Below, one piece after another: positions 6,681 to 8,910 of a stretch of 8,910 nucleotides of DNA (position 1 is its first letter; each line of letters opens with the position of its first letter). The position numbers and the translations under genes are program-made. This stretch comes from Candidatus Bathyarchaeota archaeon (GTDB taxonomy: Archaea; Thermoproteota; Bathyarchaeia; Bathyarchaeales; SOJC01), in NCBI GenBank assembly GCA_030641425.1, contig DAOWHM010000023.1, positions 1-8,910 on the forward strand, given 5' to 3'. The notes below the pieces were generated by a model that was not told where the DNA came from, ran no database searches, and saw nothing but the letters and a program-made list of their open reading frames with translations.

Positions 6681-7925
6681 ATGTTTAGGAAGCTTCTCAG
6701 TCTCGATCAAGCAAAACAGAGGATTGAAGAGCATTTCAATCCACAACCTCTCGGAACCATGGATTTACCATTGATGGATGCTGTTGGTCTTGTATTGGCA
6801 AGAGACATTACATCGTCCATTGATGTCCCACCCTTCAATCGCTCGACCGTTGATGGCTATGCTGTATCCGCGGAAGACACCTTCGGCGCTGACGAGGATA
6901 ACCCAGTAACACTGAAGGTCAGAGGTAGTGTCAACATAGGTGAACTCGCAGAGTTGTTGGTTGGACGAGGAGATGCAGTAGAGATTGTTACTGGTGCTCC
7001 ACTTCCAGCTGGAACTAATGCGGCTGTCATGCTGGAGAATACATCGCAGAAGAACGAGAGAATCTCCATCTTCAAACCTGTTTCAAAAGGTGAGAACATG
7101 ATGGCTCTTGGCTCAGACATTCAGCAAGGCGATACAGTGCTGAAACAAGGAGTTGTCTTGTCTTCTCGCGAGATGGGGGTAATTGCCGCATTAGGACAGG
7201 ATCGAGTGGAAGTGTTTAGGAGACCCAAGGTTGCGATTCTCTCCACAGGAGCTGAGATTGTTGAGCCTGGCAAATCTTTGCCTCCTGGTAAGATCTATGA
7301 CATAAACACTTACGCTTTGATTGCGGCTGTCAAAGAAAGTAATGGAGAAGTAGTCAGTTTTGGGGTTGTCCCAGAGGACGATGTGAATATGCTGGAGGCA
7401 AAGCTGAAGGAAGCATTAGATGCTGCCGATGTTGTCATTACGTCAGGAGGGGTCTCTGTTGGACCTAAGGATCTGGTTCCAAAAATTATAGATAGACTTG
7501 GGAAGCCAGGTTTGGTAATTCATGGAGTTGCTATCAAGCCGGGAAAGCCAGTTGCAGTTGCAATTGCGGATGGAAAATTGATTGTCTCTCTTCCAGGTCA
7601 CCCCACCTCTTCGCTCTTAGTGTTTACTCTACTTGCTCAACCTATCCTCCTTAAGATGAGTGGTAGAGGAAGAAAGTTGCGTAATATTCTGAAGGCTACG
7701 ACTGCTGACAGATTCTTTTCCGCTCGGGGGCGGAGAACCTTCATCACCGTAAATGTCTCCCAAGATAGTGATGGACATTGGGTGGCTTCTCAGGCTTCCA
7801 CTGGCCAGTCAGGCGCCATCACCACTTTGGCGAATGCAGATGGATACGTTGAATTAGCTGAAGACCAACAGTTTATTGATGTTGGAGAAGAGGTTACTGT
7901 CTACCTCTTCAAAAACTCGTTATGA
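6681..7925 (+). CDS. moeA: Molybdopterin molybdotransferase MoeA, second copy
   Basis: This is a second full-length MoeA (414 residues), a diverged paralogue of the upstream gene. Motifs are FNRSTVDGYA with Asp58, TGAPLPAGTNAAVM (104-117), RPKVAILSTGAEI (181-193), TSGGVSVGPKD (254-264) with Asp250/Asp264, KPGKP with Pro287/Pro290, and LPGHPTSSL where the first copy has SGNPVAASV. ATG 6681 directly follows the TAG of the first copy, and the purine-rich AAGGAAAGGG lies just before it, so translation is probably coupled. In archaea with two MoeA proteins, division of labour between Mo and W or formation of a heteromer has been proposed; nothing here decides it. No other cofactor genes are in the window. 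Confidence 0.94.
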   Translation: MFRKLLSLDQAKQRIEEHFNPQPLGTMDLPLMDAVGLVLARDITSSIDVPPFNRSTVDGYAVSAEDTFGADEDNPVTLKVRGSVNIGELAELLVGRGDAVEIVTGAPLPAGTNAAVMLENTSQKNERISIFKPVSKGENMMALGSDIQQGDTVLKQGVVLSSREMGVIAALGQDRVEVFRRPKVAILSTGAEIVEPGKSLPPGKIYDINTYALIAAVKESNGEVVSFGVVPEDDVNMLEAKLKEALDAADVVITSGGVSVGPKDLVPKIIDRLGKPGLVIHGVAIKPGKPVAVAIADGKLIVSLPGHPTSSLLVFTLLAQPILLKMSGRGRKLRNILKATTADRFFSARGRRTFITVNVSQDSDGHWVASQASTGQSGAITTLANADGYVELAEDQQFIDVGEEVTVYLFKNSL

Positions 7926-7944
7926 AGAGCTCTATTTCAGCTCT
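7926..7944. terminator. Inverted repeat between convergent genes
   Basis: AGAGCT and AGCTCT form 6-bp arms around a seven-base loop, starting right after the moeA stop and extending into the 3' end of the convergent gene. It could act as a two-way terminator hairpin, but archaeal termination usually relies on T-tracts and none is strong here. Confidence 0.25.
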
Positions 7945-8306
7945 CCTCTCTTTGCAGCCACGTATATGGTTGCTACCCAAGTTAGGACTAAATAGATTGT
8001 CCATGTGAGCACAACAACCCAGTTGACGGACCCTTGGTTGATTGCAGATTCTTCCAAGTGAAAGTTGAGCATAAAGGAAGCGTAGGTTGTTACAATAAAA
8101 AGCAACCCGACGACTAGCCACAAGGACCATTTTTCTAAACGGTATATCCCGATTGCTGAGATCAAGCTTAGGAGAGCAATCAACGCAACATGAGGTGGAT
8201 TGAAACCATTCGTACTCAATATTATGATGTTCCCGATTCCTGCAATCAGATAGAAAACAGTGAATAGTAGGAAGCCATTTTGCGTCAATCTTGAACTTAA
8301 ACCCAT
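7932..8306 (-). CDS. Small four-helix membrane protein, function unknown
   Basis: I do not recognise a named family for this 124-residue protein. Four hydrophobic segments at about 11-31, 38-55, 60-81 and 94-117 occupy most of it. Short basic ends (SSR near the start, AAKRGELK at the end) suggest both termini are cytosolic. An acidic patch, HLEES (83-87), lies between helices 3 and 4. No catalytic or metal-binding motif is visible. ATG 8306 has AAGGT six bases upstream, so the start is well supported. The gene converges on moeA with six bases between the coding regions, and a weak AT-rich promoter candidate lies near 8352-8367. Confidence 0.75.
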   Translation of the reverse strand: MGLSSRLTQNGFLLFTVFYLIAGIGNIIILSTNGFNPPHVALIALLSLISAIGIYRLEKWSLWLVVGLLFIVTTYASFMLNFHLEESAINQGSVNWVVVLTWTIYLVLTWVATIYVAAKRGELK

Positions 8307-8576
8307 TCCCGAACCTTCTCATTCAACTATTATTACAACAATGGAATGACTGAAAACTTAAGGTTTTTCAATCGAATTGAGCATGAGAAGCCCGCGCCTT
8401 TTAAGCTTTATCCACGCACATAATCGAAAAGCAGACCCAAGCAGAGTAAACAATTTTCTTGCTCAGTCATCCAGCATATGCATGCACTGACTTTCGCTTC
8501 TTAATTCCCAGAGAAATCCCGGTAAGGATTATCTGTGATCCACTATACACGCGTTACGTCTGAAATTGTTTCGAGA
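8307..8576. other. Intergenic spacer between divergent genes
   Basis: The 334 bases between 8306 and 8641 hold the upstream regions of both flanking genes. I see no tRNA, no clear C/D-box RNA and no convincing small protein. The best short frame (8383-8490, 35 residues) has no SD. No antitoxin-like frame precedes the gene at 8641. Confidence 0.5.
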
Positions 8577-8586
8577 GATATTTAAG
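8577..8586 (+). promoter_or_regulatory. TATA box for the PIN-like gene at 8641
   Basis: GATATTTAAG, preceded by a purine-rich stretch, predicts initiation near 8608 and a leader of about 33 bases. The leader carries GAGGT at 8629-8633, seven bases before TTG 8641. Confidence 0.5.
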
Positions 8587-8640
8587 GGCTCAAACGATGA
8601 TATGGTGCATCTCTGATTCAACTAGAGAGAGGTAGTTTGG

Positions 8641-8910
8641 TTGAAGTTGCTGCTTGACGAGATGTACGCCGGATTGAGGGAATATTTCGAGATATTAGGA
8701 TGGAACGTGCTGACCGTTCAGGAGGTAGACCTACAAGGAGCGAAGGATAAGGAAATTGTTGAATATGCAAAGAAGAAGAATTTACTCCTCATAACTCAGG
8801 ATCAAAAACCAGCAGAGTTGGCAGATTTAATGGGAGTAAAACATGTACTGATCTCAAACGCCTTAATTGCCAAGATGGCAGATGCAAAAATAAGAGAGAA
8901 ATACCCTGCC
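8641..8910 (+). CDS. PIN-like nuclease, DUF5615/Mut7-C type, 3' end cut off
   Basis: The 90 codons present start MKLLLDEMYAGLREYFEILG and look like the PIN-like DUF5615/Mut7-C group: Asp6-Glu7 in the first strand, Asp36 in KDKEIVEYA, and LLLITQD with Asp54, followed by a predicted strand (KHVLIS). These acidic residues would form a metal site for RNA cleavage. The frame is open to the window edge, and the family is usually about 100-120 residues, so little is probably missing. The start is TTG 8641 with GAGGT seven bases before it; there is no ATG before codon 8. It shares the TTG-AAG start and D6/TxD pattern with the protein at 371 but shows no zinc ribbon in the visible part. DUF5615 proteins often act as toxins beside an antitoxin, but none lies upstream. 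It could also be a housekeeping nuclease. Confidence 0.75.
   Translation, partial: MKLLLDEMYAGLREYFEILGWNVLTVQEVDLQGAKDKEIVEYAKKKNLLLITQDQKPAELADLMGVKHVLISNALIAKMADAKIREKYPA

Noticed and set aside
7909..8322. 137-residue minus-strand frame overlapping the small membrane protein
   Set aside because: It is an out-of-frame shadow rich in Cys and Asn; the frame at 7932-8306 has an SD and four clear helices.
8383..8490. 35-residue plus-strand frame, considered as an antitoxin for the gene at 8641
   Set aside because: It has no SD, no DNA-binding motif, and ends about 150 bases before the nuclease gene.
8590..8620. C/D-box-like GATGATA and CTGA pair
   Set aside because: Box C does not fit RTGATGA and the boxes are too close; it also falls in the predicted promoter-leader region.

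Overview
This window is chromosomal DNA from an archaeon. A group II chaperonin (thermosome) with a GGM tail, the archaeal/eukaryotic-type RNA polymerase subunit K, a Mut7-C RNase-like protein, a tandem pair of MoeA proteins and TATA/BRE-like promoters all point that way. The moderate base composition, good Shine-Dalgarno (SD) sites, frequent TTG starts and many lineage-restricted membrane proteins suggest an uncultured TACK-type lineage, possibly Bathyarchaeia. That lineage call is inference only. No mobile element, CRISPR array, rRNA or tRNA was seen.

Layout: 1-370 is a non-coding leader with a promoter for a Mut7-C/zinc-ribbon protein (371-847, +). It converges, with one base between the stops, on rpoK (849-1103, -), a small gene easily missed because it has no ATG, GTG or TTG start. 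rpoK lies 13-31 bases behind the thermosome gene (1117-2802, -), which has its own TATA box, SD and TTG start. Upstream of the thermosome promoter is a perfect 7-bp inverted repeat. Malic enzyme follows (2935-4317, -), ending at a T6 tract. It is divergent from a very basic four-helix membrane protein with no aspartate (4476-5309, +). Two adjacent moeA genes follow (5442-6680 and 6681-7925, +) with zero bases between them. They converge on a small four-helix membrane protein (7932-8306, -). After a 334-base spacer, a PIN-like DUF5615/Mut7-C-type protein starts with TTG at 8641 and runs off the end.

The genes do not form one pathway. The coherent units are the thermosome-rpoK transcription unit (folding plus transcription), the moeA1-moeA2 operon (metal insertion into molybdopterin for Mo or W enzymes) and malic enzyme (C4/C3 carbon flow). 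At least four of the nine genes appear to start at TTG with a well-placed SD, so calls based on ATG or on the longest frame are wrong at several genes here. The most notable points are the missing canonical start of rpoK, its position behind the chaperonin gene, the inverted repeat at the chaperonin promoter and the almost acid-free membrane protein.
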